DNA from: Deltaproteobacteria bacterium
GTDB taxonomy: Bacteria; Myxococcota_A; UBA9042; DTJE01
Length of the DNA: 64,000 nucleotides
Reading direction: 5' to 3'
Assembly: GCA_029555025.1 (NCBI GenBank)
Contig: JAKPTZ010000045.1
Coordinates: 1 to 64,000 of the forward strand
Shown piece by piece: positions 31,830-41,158 of the stretch; the stretch's first letter is position 1, and each line of letters begins with the position of its first letter. The position numbers and the translations under genes were made by a program. The notes beneath the pieces were generated by a model. The model was not told the DNA's origin. It saw only the letters and a program-made list of their open reading frames with translations, and did not search any database.

Positions 31830-33485
31830 TCAGACCAGGCGCCCCTCCTCGAAGCTGTATTCCCAGCGGGAAAGATCGGTCGAGGCCGGAAGAGACGACC
31901 TGAACTCGATACCCATCATGCCGTCAAGAAACTTCGACATGCACGACAAGCTTCCCCTGGCCCTCATCTTCAGCCACCTTACAGCAAATCCGCGCACTTC
32001 ACCAGCAGCGCCCGTCCCGGAAGAAATTCTCACGACTTCGGCCACCACCGAAATACCCCATACCTGAGAACCGGGACAGACGAATGACACGGTCAGGCGG
32101 TGGCCGACCACGGGAAGCCAGGTAGAATGAAGAAATGCCCCGGATGCGCTGGAGTTTGCAACCGTTGCCTGGCTGACCTGGCCGTTGTAATGACAACGCG
32201 CGGTTGCCAGCCGCTGCAGCCTGGCCCTGCCCCGTCTGTCAAAGGCCGCAAGTGGCTCGCTGGCGGCCTTCAACGCTTCCACCTGATCCGGGGGCCTGGT
32301 CGCCGGCTTTTCCGGAGATGTCGTCCTGACCTTTACCGACGCTTCCGGTGCGTGCCCCGGCCAAATCGCCGCGACCGAAGCGGCCGGAATGGAGTCGGGA
32401 GCATTGGAGACGGTCTGCCCGTCGTATTTCCACGCCGCCGTCACCGAGTCGGCCGTCGATACTACAACGGGAGTCGCCGTTGAACCTGACGCGGCCTGCG
32501 CCGGCTGCCTGCCGGAACCGGCTGCGTCCGCCCGCCGCCTTTCAACAAACGCCGCGCCGCGGAATGCCTCGCGCATTTTCTTCCTGAAATCTTCGGCGCT
32601 TGACGGTCGCCTGTTCCTGTCCGGTTCAAGCGCCATGGCTACGAATGCGATTGCCTCGGGCGAGCATTTCACGGACGGGTTGGCCTGCAGCAGGGACGGC
32701 GCCCGCTGCCTGACCTTGCGAATCCCGACCTCGATCGCGGTCTCCCCGGTTATCGGCAGACGACCGGTAATCATCTCGTAAAGAACGACCGCAACAGCGT
32801 ACAGATCCGTTCTCACGTCCAGTTCACGTCCCATGACCTGTTCCGGGCTCATGTATGCGGGAGTCCCGAAGACGCTGCCCGCCCACGTACGTGATTCCAT
32901 CGGACCGCCGACGACCTTCGCGATTCCAAAGTCCAGAACCTTCACGAAGACGCTGCCACCTGAATCTTCACGGACAAACACGTTCTCCGGCTTCAAGTCC
33001 CTGTGCAGGACGCCCGACCGATGCGCTTCGGAAAGCGAATCAAGAATCTGGTCGGTGATTTCCAGGGCCATCGGAATCGGCAGGGAACCACGGCGCTCCA
33101 GTATTTCTGAAAGCGGACGCCCCTGAAGCAGTTCCATCACCAGAAACAACCCGCCCCGTTCGTCCTCGCCGAAATCATATACGCTGATGGTGTGAGGACT
33201 CTTCAACCTGCTTACGGCGGCGGCCTCCACGCGGAAACGTTCGCGCGCATCCTGGTCGTTGACCTTGTCCGGGTTCAGCACCTTGATGGCGACGTCCCGA
33301 TGCATCGACTTCTGCCTGGCCAGATAGACAGAGCCCATGCCGCCCGTGCCAATCTTGCGGATGACCTCGAAGCGCCCGTCAATCAGCGTGCCTTCAAGGC
33401 CCTCGTATCCATCGCGGCGAACCTGTTCACGTGTCCCCGTAAGGACACTCCAGACCTTCGAAAGCGCCGGGATGTCGAAGCCCAT
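31830..33485 (-). CDS. Serine/threonine protein kinase with C-terminal PilZ-like domain
   Basis: Kinase motifs GTGGMGSVYLA, HRDLKPENV, DFGIAK; C-terminal RGRAR…NSSASGAFL (PilZ RxxxR…[DN]xSxxG). Confidence 0.9.
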   Translation of the reverse strand: MGFDIPALSKVWSVLTGTREQVRRDGYEGLEGTLIDGRFEVIRKIGTGGMGSVYLARQKSMHRDVAIKVLNPDKVNDQDARERFRVEAAAVSRLKSPHTISVYDFGEDERGGLFLVMELLQGRPLSEILERRGSLPIPMALEITDQILDSLSEAHRSGVLHRDLKPENVFVREDSGGSVFVKVLDFGIAKVVGGPMESRTWAGSVFGTPAYMSPEQVMGRELDVRTDLYAVAVVLYEMITGRLPITGETAIEVGIRKVRQRAPSLLQANPSVKCSPEAIAFVAMALEPDRNRRPSSAEDFRKKMREAFRGAAFVERRRADAAGSGRQPAQAASGSTATPVVVSTADSVTAAWKYDGQTVSNAPDSIPAASVAAIWPGHAPEASVKVRTTSPEKPATRPPDQVEALKAASEPLAAFDRRGRARLQRLATARCHYNGQVSQATVANSSASGAFLHSTWLPVVGHRLTVSFVCPGSQVWGISVVAEVVRISSGTGAAGEVRGFAVRWLKMRARGSLSCMSKFLDGMMGIEFRSSLPASTDLSRWEYSFEEGRLV

Positions 33486-33591
33486 GTTCCACCGGGAATC
33501 AAAGCCGCGGACGAAACACTCCGTCCCCAAATAGGATGGAATCAATCTTGGAATCGGTCAAGCGTGCCGGGCGTTGATTTGTTAACTTTGT

Positions 33592-35637
33592 TTACGCTTC
33601 AAACCGCATGCGTAAGGCGACGAAGGCGACCAGAAGGAATGACAGGATGACCAGCGGGCCGGCCAGCGGTGAATCGCCGGCCGAACAACCACCGGAAGCC
33701 TTGCCAGAGCCGGTATCCTGTTCGATCGACGCGTCCGCGGGCTGATGACCTTCATCGTTGACGACACTATCGACTCCAACGCCGGTATCGACACCCGGAA
33801 CCTCCGCCTGCGGGCCTTGGTCTTCCGGCTCGATCACGTCGGACGCGACCTCTTCGGAAGCCTCCGGCGACGGATCCGCGACCTGTTCGTAACCAGGTAC
33901 GGGAATGTGGGTACGAACATAAGGCGACTTCGACGAAACCCCGGCCGGATTCAGGTCCAGAAAGCGGCCCATCCAGTAGGCTGCCAGAAGGTCGCCGCCC
34001 GGGTTCATCCTGGGGCCGCCGCCGCCGTTGGCTTCGAAAGGATCGGACCTGGCGTCGAAATTGGACGGCGGGCGGATCGACGGATCAAGCGCCTCGGTCG
34101 CGACGGGGCTGTCGGTCCGGTTGGTTCCCCCTTCCAGGATCAGAGTGGTCGTACCGTCAACCGCAAGGCACTGTTTCGCCTCAATCTCCGCCTCGTCACA
34201 ATTGATGACTGCATCGTTCATGTACGGACCGAGCTTGTACGCGGTCAGCAGGGCCGCGGTCTGATCCGCCATGGCGCGATCCACGCCGGCGTCGGTCAAT
34301 CCCATCCACACCATATTGTAGAAGGGCTGCTTTGAAAGCTTCGCCGTGCGCGTGCGCCCTGGCTTGTCCCACCATCTTTCGGTCATGAACTTCTGCAGGA
34401 AGCCGTTCACGACGGGGTCGGACTCGGTGTACAGCGCCAGCCATATCGCGGTCGCGATCATGTTGACGTTCGAGAAGTTCGTCTTCAGTTCGACCAGGAT
34501 GTAATCAAGGATCTCCTCGTTTTCCAGGGGCGGGGTCGTCATCTCCAGGTAGTTCCGGTTGCCCATCAGTTCCTGATAGATGTACGTCTCTATCTCGGTC
34601 GAACCGGTTACGTGGTAAAGCCCCTTCATCACGCCCAGGGCCATGATCAGGTTAAACAGGTTGTATCCGGGGCTTCCGGCCTCGACGTAAATCTTTTCCA
34701 TGGAGTACGGATTGAAGTCATGGAACATCGTCGGACGTCCGTCGGCGTCCATGATGATAAGGTCGTACATCCCGAATCCTATCGGGCCTTCCATCGTGGA
34801 AATATCCCGCGTCTCCATCAGCATCGCGGCCGTCGCAAGTGCATCCTGCTGCATGCGGGTCACCAGCGCCTGGTCGATGTCCGGGTCGCCGACGGCCGCG
34901 TCGTAAAGCAGCACCATGGCGAAAATCTGGCCGATCATCTGATCCTTCGAGCAGGAGTCTTCCCAGATCCATGTGTCCGGCGGCAGGGTTCCCTTCGAAT
35001 TGTCGGCACGCCAGGTTCCGTTGTTCTTCGGGGCCGGCAGCGGATTGCCGTCGCCGTCGGCAAGATCGACGATGTTGCGATTCAGGCGAGGAATCGGCGG
35101 CGCCTCCGGATCCTCGTCAACCAGCCTCTGGACGCCACGGGCCACGACACCGGGGGTTCCGGTAATCTGCCAGAAAACGTGCTGCGTCTCGATGGCCCGA
35201 ACCAGGTCGCGACGTGCCTCGGCAAGCTCGTCGGCCGGGGCATTTTCGCGCTTGAGCGTCATGTACTTGAAGGCGGTCGCCGCGACAGCCACCCCGCCGA
35301 ACATGCCCAGGTCGCCGTACTCCTCGTAATTCGAAAACATCTCGTACGGATGCTTGCCGGTCACCGCCTTGACGTCTTCCGATTCAGACTGATCCAGGAA
35401 CTGGTTGATCAGCGCCAGGTTGTCCGGGGACGTCAGGTTGGCTTCAAGCGACCATCCCTGCGGCAGGGCCAGGAAACGATAGTAGGCCCTGTCGTGACGA
35501 GCCATCTCCTGGTGCAGGTCGGGATAGCTTTCCTTCGGGAAGATCGGCTCGGGCACGATCGGGTCGGCCGAGGCCTGAAGGGATACCAGGCAGCAAAGTG
35601 CCGCCGCCGCGAAATGGATTCGAATACTGAGCATCAT
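33592..35637 (-). CDS. Large secreted protein with MYXO-CTERM-like C-terminal sorting signal
   Basis: N-terminal signal peptide; C-terminus SGKASGGCSAGDSPLAGPLVILSFLLVAFVALRMRFEA after an acidic linker. Confidence 0.75.
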   Translation of the reverse strand: MMLSIRIHFAAAALCCLVSLQASADPIVPEPIFPKESYPDLHQEMARHDRAYYRFLALPQGWSLEANLTSPDNLALINQFLDQSESEDVKAVTGKHPYEMFSNYEEYGDLGMFGGVAVAATAFKYMTLKRENAPADELAEARRDLVRAIETQHVFWQITGTPGVVARGVQRLVDEDPEAPPIPRLNRNIVDLADGDGNPLPAPKNNGTWRADNSKGTLPPDTWIWEDSCSKDQMIGQIFAMVLLYDAAVGDPDIDQALVTRMQQDALATAAMLMETRDISTMEGPIGFGMYDLIIMDADGRPTMFHDFNPYSMEKIYVEAGSPGYNLFNLIMALGVMKGLYHVTGSTEIETYIYQELMGNRNYLEMTTPPLENEEILDYILVELKTNFSNVNMIATAIWLALYTESDPVVNGFLQKFMTERWWDKPGRTRTAKLSKQPFYNMVWMGLTDAGVDRAMADQTAALLTAYKLGPYMNDAVINCDEAEIEAKQCLAVDGTTTLILEGGTNRTDSPVATEALDPSIRPPSNFDARSDPFEANGGGGPRMNPGGDLLAAYWMGRFLDLNPAGVSSKSPYVRTHIPVPGYEQVADPSPEASEEVASDVIEPEDQGPQAEVPGVDTGVGVDSVVNDEGHQPADASIEQDTGSGKASGGCSAGDSPLAGPLVILSFLLVAFVALRMRFEA

Positions 35638-35787
35638 TCACCCCGTGGGGACAAAGAAACAAACGAGACCGGGTATCCCGCCGCCGGCATCAGGCGGCCG
35701 GGAGAGACCCGGGGCATGTTACGGAAAGGCCCGCCCGGAATACAGCACGAACGTTGAGGAACCGGCACCACTGGCTTCCCGGTGGCA

Positions 35788-36414
35788 TCAGGCCTGATCG
35801 CCGGACTTCTTCCTGCCGCGTGTGACCTCGGGTTCGGTGGCATCCAACGGCTCCAGAACCACCGGCTTCGGCTGGTTCTTCGCGGCAATCGCCCGTCCGG
35901 CTGCCGACATGACCGACTCGGCCGACGCCGGCGCCTTCTTGCGCGACTTGGCGTTCGGGCCAAGCATGCCTATGGCTGACTGGGCAACCTTCCGGAAGCA
36001 CGACGAACAGTAATGCTCCCAGTTTTCGTGGGTGTTCAGCAGCACCAGCACGTCCCCAAGGAATTCCTTGGAGACCGGGACCTTGCCCAGTTTCTCGATG
36101 GCCGCGGCGAATTCCGCCGTGGGCATCCTTTCCCCTTCGTTGGCCCCTTCGGTGTAATAGACGGTCACCGGTTCCCCGATGTCCTTCTTGCCGCAGCGGT
36201 CACAGTCGAAGACGATTCTCTTCATGCCGTCCTCCTCGATGCCGAATTTTCGCAGGTATTCCTGCGGAGTGATACCGTTTTTCTGGAAGAAATCCCAGAA
36301 TTCCCGGCAGAACTGAGGTTCGGTACAGTTGCGGCAGCAGGCCGCGACCAGACGGAAGAACTTCCCCCCGCAAAGTATCTTGTCCATCGGAATTTTTACG
36401 GGTTCGCCGTCCAT
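35788..36414 (-). CDS. Hypothetical protein with multiple CxxC (zinc-ribbon-like) motifs
   Basis: CCRNC, CDRCGKKDIG, CSSCFRK; ORF 208 aa. Confidence 0.65.
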   Translation of the reverse strand: MDGEPVKIPMDKILCGGKFFRLVAACCRNCTEPQFCREFWDFFQKNGITPQEYLRKFGIEEDGMKRIVFDCDRCGKKDIGEPVTVYYTEGANEGERMPTAEFAAAIEKLGKVPVSKEFLGDVLVLLNTHENWEHYCSSCFRKVAQSAIGMLGPNAKSRKKAPASAESVMSAAGRAIAAKNQPKPVVLEPLDATEPEVTRGRKKSGDQA

Positions 36415-36559
36415 GCGCCGAATCCTAGCAGAAGGCCCTTATTTTGGAATTCAGGAATCGTCGTTTAGACAGAAATACGCGACGATTCCCGTCATCATTC
36501 GCCACGGCCCTGCAAAAGCCGGCGTATCGGTATAAGATCCCGCTCCGTGAACGACCGGG

Positions 36560-37792
36560 GTGATGACCATGGGTGCGCCGGTGAGTCGTGACATTTTCGA
36601 TTTCGGCAACGTCCGCTGGCTGCTTCACTGCGCCGAGGGGCCAACACCGGTCGAGGTGGCCGAGGCGGCCAGACGCTACATGGATCTGGAGCTTCGGCCC
36701 TGGAACCGCCGGATGCAGGAAGACGTAATCGACATCCTGTCTGGCGCCAAAGCCGAGGCAGCGGCCGTCATTTCAAGACCGGGGGCAAGGGCGGCCCAGG
36801 CCACCGATATCAGCCTTTCACAAAGCACATCGACCGGCCTGACACTCGTGGCCCGCGGCTTCCCGTTCGAACCGGGCGACGAGATCATCGCGCCGCTTGG
36901 CGAATTCCCTTCCAACGTCTGGCCCTGGAAGGGGCTGGCCGACAGTGGGGTGACCTTCCGCGAAGTGCCCCTGTGGGACGGGCACAAGTCGGGACGCGAA
37001 GCCTGGATATCGACGCCGCCAACCGCACACGACAGTCCGGAGGAAAGACTTGCGATGGCGATCGGGCCGCGCACCAGGATGGTCACGGCAAGCTGGGTCA
37101 GGTTCCAGGACGGGCTGCGCATGGACCTGGGGCTGCTGGGGCGTCTGTGCCGCGATCGCGGCGTGCCGCTGGTTGTCGATGGCATTCAGGGCGCGGGGGC
37201 GATGGCACCGGATCTTACCGACGTGTCCGCGTTTGCCACGGGCGGGCACAAGGGCCTGCTGGCCATGTCGGGCCAGGGATTCCTGTGGACGGATCCGGAT
37301 TTCAGGAAGCGCCTTTCGCCGGTCGGATCGTGGCTGTCCGTAGAGGAAGGCGGCAATTTCAACCGGGCCGTGACCGATTTCGACCGCAACTGGCAGGAAA
37401 ACGGCCACAAGCTGGAACAGGGCGGCTACAACGTGATCGGGGCGCTGGTTCTTCGCGGCTCGCTTGGCGTCATCAACGAGGTCGGCAGTCACAACATCGA
37501 AACGCACATCCGCGGCCTGCAGGCTGGACTGGTCGAACTGCTGCGAGCGCGCGCCGACGCGTCCTGGCGGCCGGAACTTGAGAGGCTTGGCGCCCTGGTG
37601 TCCGCCGGCCGAACCGGACCGATCCTGGGCATCAGCCACATGGGCCGCGGACCGGAATTCCTGGACGGCCTGGTGGCCAGCCTGCAAAGGCAAAACATAT
37701 TTGTATCGCTGCGGGAAGGTTACCTGAGAATCGCCCTGCACTGCTGGCACGACCACGACGACATCGAAGCGGTCGCGGCGGCGCTTACCTGA
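36560..37792 (+). CDS. Aminotransferase class V-fold PLP enzyme
   Basis: SQSTSTGLTLVARGFPFEPGDEIIAPLGEFPSNVWPW…VVDGIQGAGAMAPDL…FATGGHKGLLAMSGQGFLW (PLP-Lys region). Confidence 0.87.
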   Translation: MMTMGAPVSRDIFDFGNVRWLLHCAEGPTPVEVAEAARRYMDLELRPWNRRMQEDVIDILSGAKAEAAAVISRPGARAAQATDISLSQSTSTGLTLVARGFPFEPGDEIIAPLGEFPSNVWPWKGLADSGVTFREVPLWDGHKSGREAWISTPPTAHDSPEERLAMAIGPRTRMVTASWVRFQDGLRMDLGLLGRLCRDRGVPLVVDGIQGAGAMAPDLTDVSAFATGGHKGLLAMSGQGFLWTDPDFRKRLSPVGSWLSVEEGGNFNRAVTDFDRNWQENGHKLEQGGYNVIGALVLRGSLGVINEVGSHNIETHIRGLQAGLVELLRARADASWRPELERLGALVSAGRTGPILGISHMGRGPEFLDGLVASLQRQNIFVSLREGYLRIALHCWHDHDDIEAVAAALT

Positions 37793-37810
37793 AGGAGCCC
37801 CGCTTTACGC

Positions 37811-39637
37811 ATGCCGACACCTGTTTCCACCCAGCCGCCGATTGTTGTCTGCAAAGGTCTTTGCAAGGCCTTCGGCGCCCAGGAACTGTTCGAAAACATC
37901 GACCTGAACATCCACGAGACGGATCGCCTGGCAATCATCGGGCCAAACGGGTCGGGCAAATCAACGCTGCTGAAAATGATTGCGGGGATCGAGTCGATCG
38001 ACGCGGGCAGCATTTCGATTCGCAAGGGCGCCAGGCTGTGCTACGTCGAACAGACGCATCGTTTCGATCCCGACATGACTGTCGAACAGGTTATCTGGAC
38101 GTCGCTGGATTCGGTGATGCCGGAAACCCATGAAAACCATGGCGAGCGGGAGGCCCTGGTTTCCGCCACGCTCAGCCGCGTTGGATTCACGGATCGCACC
38201 CAGAAGGCGGGAACCTTGTCCGGCGGCTGGCAAAAGCGGCTTGCGATTGCGCGTGAGATCGTCCGCGGCCCGGATCTGCTGCTGCTGGACGAACCTACCA
38301 ACCACCTGGACATTGACGGCCTGACGTGGCTGGAAGACATGCTTGGCGCGGCCCGGTTCGGCGTCGTCGTCGTCAGCCACGACAGAAGATTTTTGGACGG
38401 GTTCGCAAAAAGGATCGTGGAACTCAGCCGCCGTTACCCGGAAGGCAGTTTCATGTCGATTGGCAACTACCAGGCCTTCCTTGACGCCCAGGCGGACTGG
38501 TTTGAAAGCGAGGCAAAAAGCAGGCTGTCACTGGAAACGCGGGTCAAGCGCGAGACCGAATGGCTGATGCGCGGACCGAAGGCGCGCGCGACCAAGGCCA
38601 GGTACCGCGTGGATGAAGCGCATCGCCTGATTGACGAACTGAACACTGCGCGCGAGCGCGGCCGGGTCGCGGAGACCGATTTCGAGTTCACGGGCACCGG
38701 AAGGAAGACGAAGCGGCTGATGGTCGTTCGCAACCTGGCGAAGTCGCTGGGCGGCAAGCCCCTGTTTTCGGGACTGGATCTTATAGTGTCACCTGGAATG
38801 CGAATCGGGCTGGTCGGCCCGAACGGATCCGGCAAGACGACCTTCCTGCGGCTGCTGGCGGGTGAGCTGGAACCGGACGACGGGTCGGTGCGAACCGCGC
38901 CTAGCCTGAACGTGGTCTATTTCGACCAGAAAAGGGAAAAACTCGATCCGGCGCAGACACTTCGACGGACGCTGGCGCCCGATGGCGACTCCGTCTTTTA
39001 CCGCGACGAGCCGATCCACGTTCAGTCGTGGGCTTCGCGCTTCAGGTTCAGGCGGGATCAGCTTGATTCGCCGATCGGCAGCCTGTCCGGCGGCGAGCAG
39101 GCCAGGGCACTGATCGCGTGCCTGATACTTCGCAAGTGCGACCTGCTGCTGCTTGACGAACCGACGAACGATCTGGACATCCCGACGCTGGAAGTGCTTG
39201 AGGAAAGCATCGTGACCTTCCCGGGTGCTGTGATGCTGGTCACGCACGACAGGTACATGCTCGACCGCGTGACCACGGTGACGCTGGGCCTGGACGGACT
39301 GGGCGGAGTTTCGGCGTACGCCGATTTCGAACAGTGGTACGCCGTGATGCAGGAGGCCGCGAAGCCTGCACGGGACAAGGCTCCGGCCCGCGAACGCCCG
39401 AAACAGAAGAAGAAGTTGACCTACCTTGAAGACAAGGAACTGAAGGGAATGGAGGACGCGATTTCGGCGGCCGAGGCGGCGCTTGAAAAGGCCCGCGCCA
39501 GGCTTGGCGACGCGTCGATCGCGACCAATCCCGGGGAACTGCAGAAGGCGTGCCAGGCGGAAGGCCTTGCCGCGGCCGAGGTCGAACGGCTTTACTCCCG
39601 CTGGTCCGAGCTGGAAGAAAAGCAGAACTCCGACTAG
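37811..39637 (+). CDS. ABC-F ATPase, Uup-like
   Basis: Two ABC modules (IIGPNGSGKSTLLKMIAG, LVGPNGSGKTTFLRLLAG), LSGGWQKRLAIARE, C-terminal coiled coil. Confidence 0.9.
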   Translation: MPTPVSTQPPIVVCKGLCKAFGAQELFENIDLNIHETDRLAIIGPNGSGKSTLLKMIAGIESIDAGSISIRKGARLCYVEQTHRFDPDMTVEQVIWTSLDSVMPETHENHGEREALVSATLSRVGFTDRTQKAGTLSGGWQKRLAIAREIVRGPDLLLLDEPTNHLDIDGLTWLEDMLGAARFGVVVVSHDRRFLDGFAKRIVELSRRYPEGSFMSIGNYQAFLDAQADWFESEAKSRLSLETRVKRETEWLMRGPKARATKARYRVDEAHRLIDELNTARERGRVAETDFEFTGTGRKTKRLMVVRNLAKSLGGKPLFSGLDLIVSPGMRIGLVGPNGSGKTTFLRLLAGELEPDDGSVRTAPSLNVVYFDQKREKLDPAQTLRRTLAPDGDSVFYRDEPIHVQSWASRFRFRRDQLDSPIGSLSGGEQARALIACLILRKCDLLLLDEPTNDLDIPTLEVLEESIVTFPGAVMLVTHDRYMLDRVTTVTLGLDGLGGVSAYADFEQWYAVMQEAAKPARDKAPARERPKQKKKLTYLEDKELKGMEDAISAAEAALEKARARLGDASIATNPGELQKACQAEGLAAAEVERLYSRWSELEEKQNSD

Positions 39638-39665
39638 AAAGATGTGCGCGACTCGCGGCGGGTAC

Positions 39666-39822
39666 GGGCGAATTTTCACGCATGCGGGCGAATTTCCACG
39701 TTTCGGGCGAATTTTCACGTGGGGGGCGAATTTTCATTCGCCCCTTGTACGGGCGGATTACATCCGCCCGCTGCGGTCCGGCACGATGCCTTCAATCTGA
39801 CGGGCGAATTATCATTCGCCCC
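39666..39822. repeat. Cluster of GGGCGAATTTTCACG half-sites (about 19-20 bp period) and GGGCG[AG]AT…AT[TC]CGCCC palindromes
   Basis: Units at about 39666, 39686, 39705, 39724-39744 (palindrome), 39751-39769 (palindrome), 39802-39822 (palindrome). Confidence 0.8.
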
Positions 39823-39843
39823 GGCGAAGGCGGGTCCGTCGCC

Positions 39844-40908
39844 CTACCGTTTCAATGCAGCAATGAGTTCGTCAAACTCGCCAAGGTCAATCTGCTGGGC
39901 GCTGTCCGACAGTGCGTGCGCCGGGGACGGATGGACTTCCACCATCACACCCGAAGCCCCGGCCGCCATCGCGGCTTTGGCCAGCGGAATCACCAGATCG
40001 CGGCGACCGGCCGCGTGACTGACATCGACTATGACGGGCAGTCGGCTCATCTGGCGAAGCAGGGGCACCGCGCTGATGTCCAGGGTATATCTGGTTTCCC
40101 TTGCGAACGTCCTGATACCGCGCTCGCACAGGATGATGTTTTCGTTTCCTTCGCGGGATACGTACTCCGCCGCCAGCATGAACTCGTCCAGGGTCGCCGC
40201 GAACCCGCGCTTCAGCAGAATCGGCTTCCCGGTCGCACCGGCCGCGCGCAGAAGCTCGTAATTGGCCATGTTGCGCGAACCGATCTGCAGGATATCGACC
40301 GCGGCGGCGACCGCATCGACAGACCTTGTGTCGGTGACCTCGGTGACCACGACCATGTCGAAGTCGGTTCTGATGCCATCCAGAATGCCAAGGGCTTCTA
40401 CGCCCAACCCCTGGAACGAATACGGAGACGTGCGCGGCTTGAAAGCCCCGCCACGCATGAAATGGATCTTGCGCGAGACCAGGTGACGGGCGACTTCGCT
40501 GGCCTGGGCCGCGTTCTCAATCGCGCAGGGACCGGCTATCACGACCGGATCACGGCCAATCAGGTGGCCGCGCACGTCGATGACGACATCCTGCTCGCCT
40601 TGGGCGCGCGACACCTTCAGATGCTCGATCCCCGCGGCCTGCATGCTTTCCAGGCTGGCCCTGAATATCTCCTTGAATATCTGGCGGATGACCGCGTCCG
40701 AAAACGGGCCCTTGTTGCCGGCAACGATTGAGTCAAGCATCTCGTTTTCACGCCCGGGGCAGAACATGCTGATATCGTTGCGTTCCTTAACCGCCTGAAC
40801 TTCCAGGACCAGTCTGGCGCGCTCGTTAAGCAGTTCCAGGATGCCACGGTTGACCTGGTCAATCCGCCCGCGCAGGGTCACCAGTTCACTGCAATCGGTG
40901 TCTTTCAT
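39844..40908 (-). CDS. Bifunctional chorismate mutase / 3-deoxy-7-phosphoheptulonate synthase
   Basis: N-terminal chorismate-mutase helix (LRGRIDQVNRGILELLNERARLVLEV); DAHPS core VIAGPCAIEN, FMRGGAFKPRTSPYSFQGLG, CERGIRTF. Start ATG 40908. Confidence 0.95.
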   Translation of the reverse strand: MKDTDCSELVTLRGRIDQVNRGILELLNERARLVLEVQAVKERNDISMFCPGRENEMLDSIVAGNKGPFSDAVIRQIFKEIFRASLESMQAAGIEHLKVSRAQGEQDVVIDVRGHLIGRDPVVIAGPCAIENAAQASEVARHLVSRKIHFMRGGAFKPRTSPYSFQGLGVEALGILDGIRTDFDMVVVTEVTDTRSVDAVAAAVDILQIGSRNMANYELLRAAGATGKPILLKRGFAATLDEFMLAAEYVSREGNENIILCERGIRTFARETRYTLDISAVPLLRQMSRLPVIVDVSHAAGRRDLVIPLAKAAMAAGASGVMVEVHPSPAHALSDSAQQIDLGEFDELIAALKR

Positions 40909-40918
40909 CGGCAGCCCC

Positions 40919-41146
40919 CTATTTCCACTGCTGGGCACAGGACTCGTGACAATGACGCTCGCAGTCAGACCTGGTGTCGATCGGGCTGGTCGGACTGTAT
41001 TCATAGGGCTGGCCCACGGGCGACGCCGAACAACCGCGCAGGCAGTCGTTCACCTGCTGCTGACAGCCGGGGGCGACGACCACGGGATAGCATGCCGCGC
41101 ACGCGACCGTCAGAAGCACCGACATGACCAGAATCAATGCCTTCAT
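40919..41146 (-). CDS. Small Cys-rich lipoprotein (75 aa)
   Basis: MKALILVMSVLLTVACAAC signal/lipobox followed by a Cys-rich mature region. Confidence 0.6.
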   Translation of the reverse strand: MKALILVMSVLLTVACAACYPVVVAPGCQQQVNDCLRGCSASPVGQPYEYSPTSPIDTRSDCERHCHESCAQQWK

Positions 41147-41158
41147 ACCCTGCCCCGC

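Noticed and set aside
34612-35757. 381-aa + strand ORF opposite the MYXO-CTERM-like protein
   Set aside because: Shadow ORF; the opposite strand has signal peptide and sorting tail.
39666-39822. CRISPR array
   Set aside because: Units are 15-20 bp palindromes with almost no spacers and no cas genes; fits REP-like repeats, not CRISPR.
39550-40731. 393-aa + strand ORF through the repeat cluster and DAHP synthase
   Set aside because: Runs through palindromic repeats and the antisense of a clear aroF-type gene.
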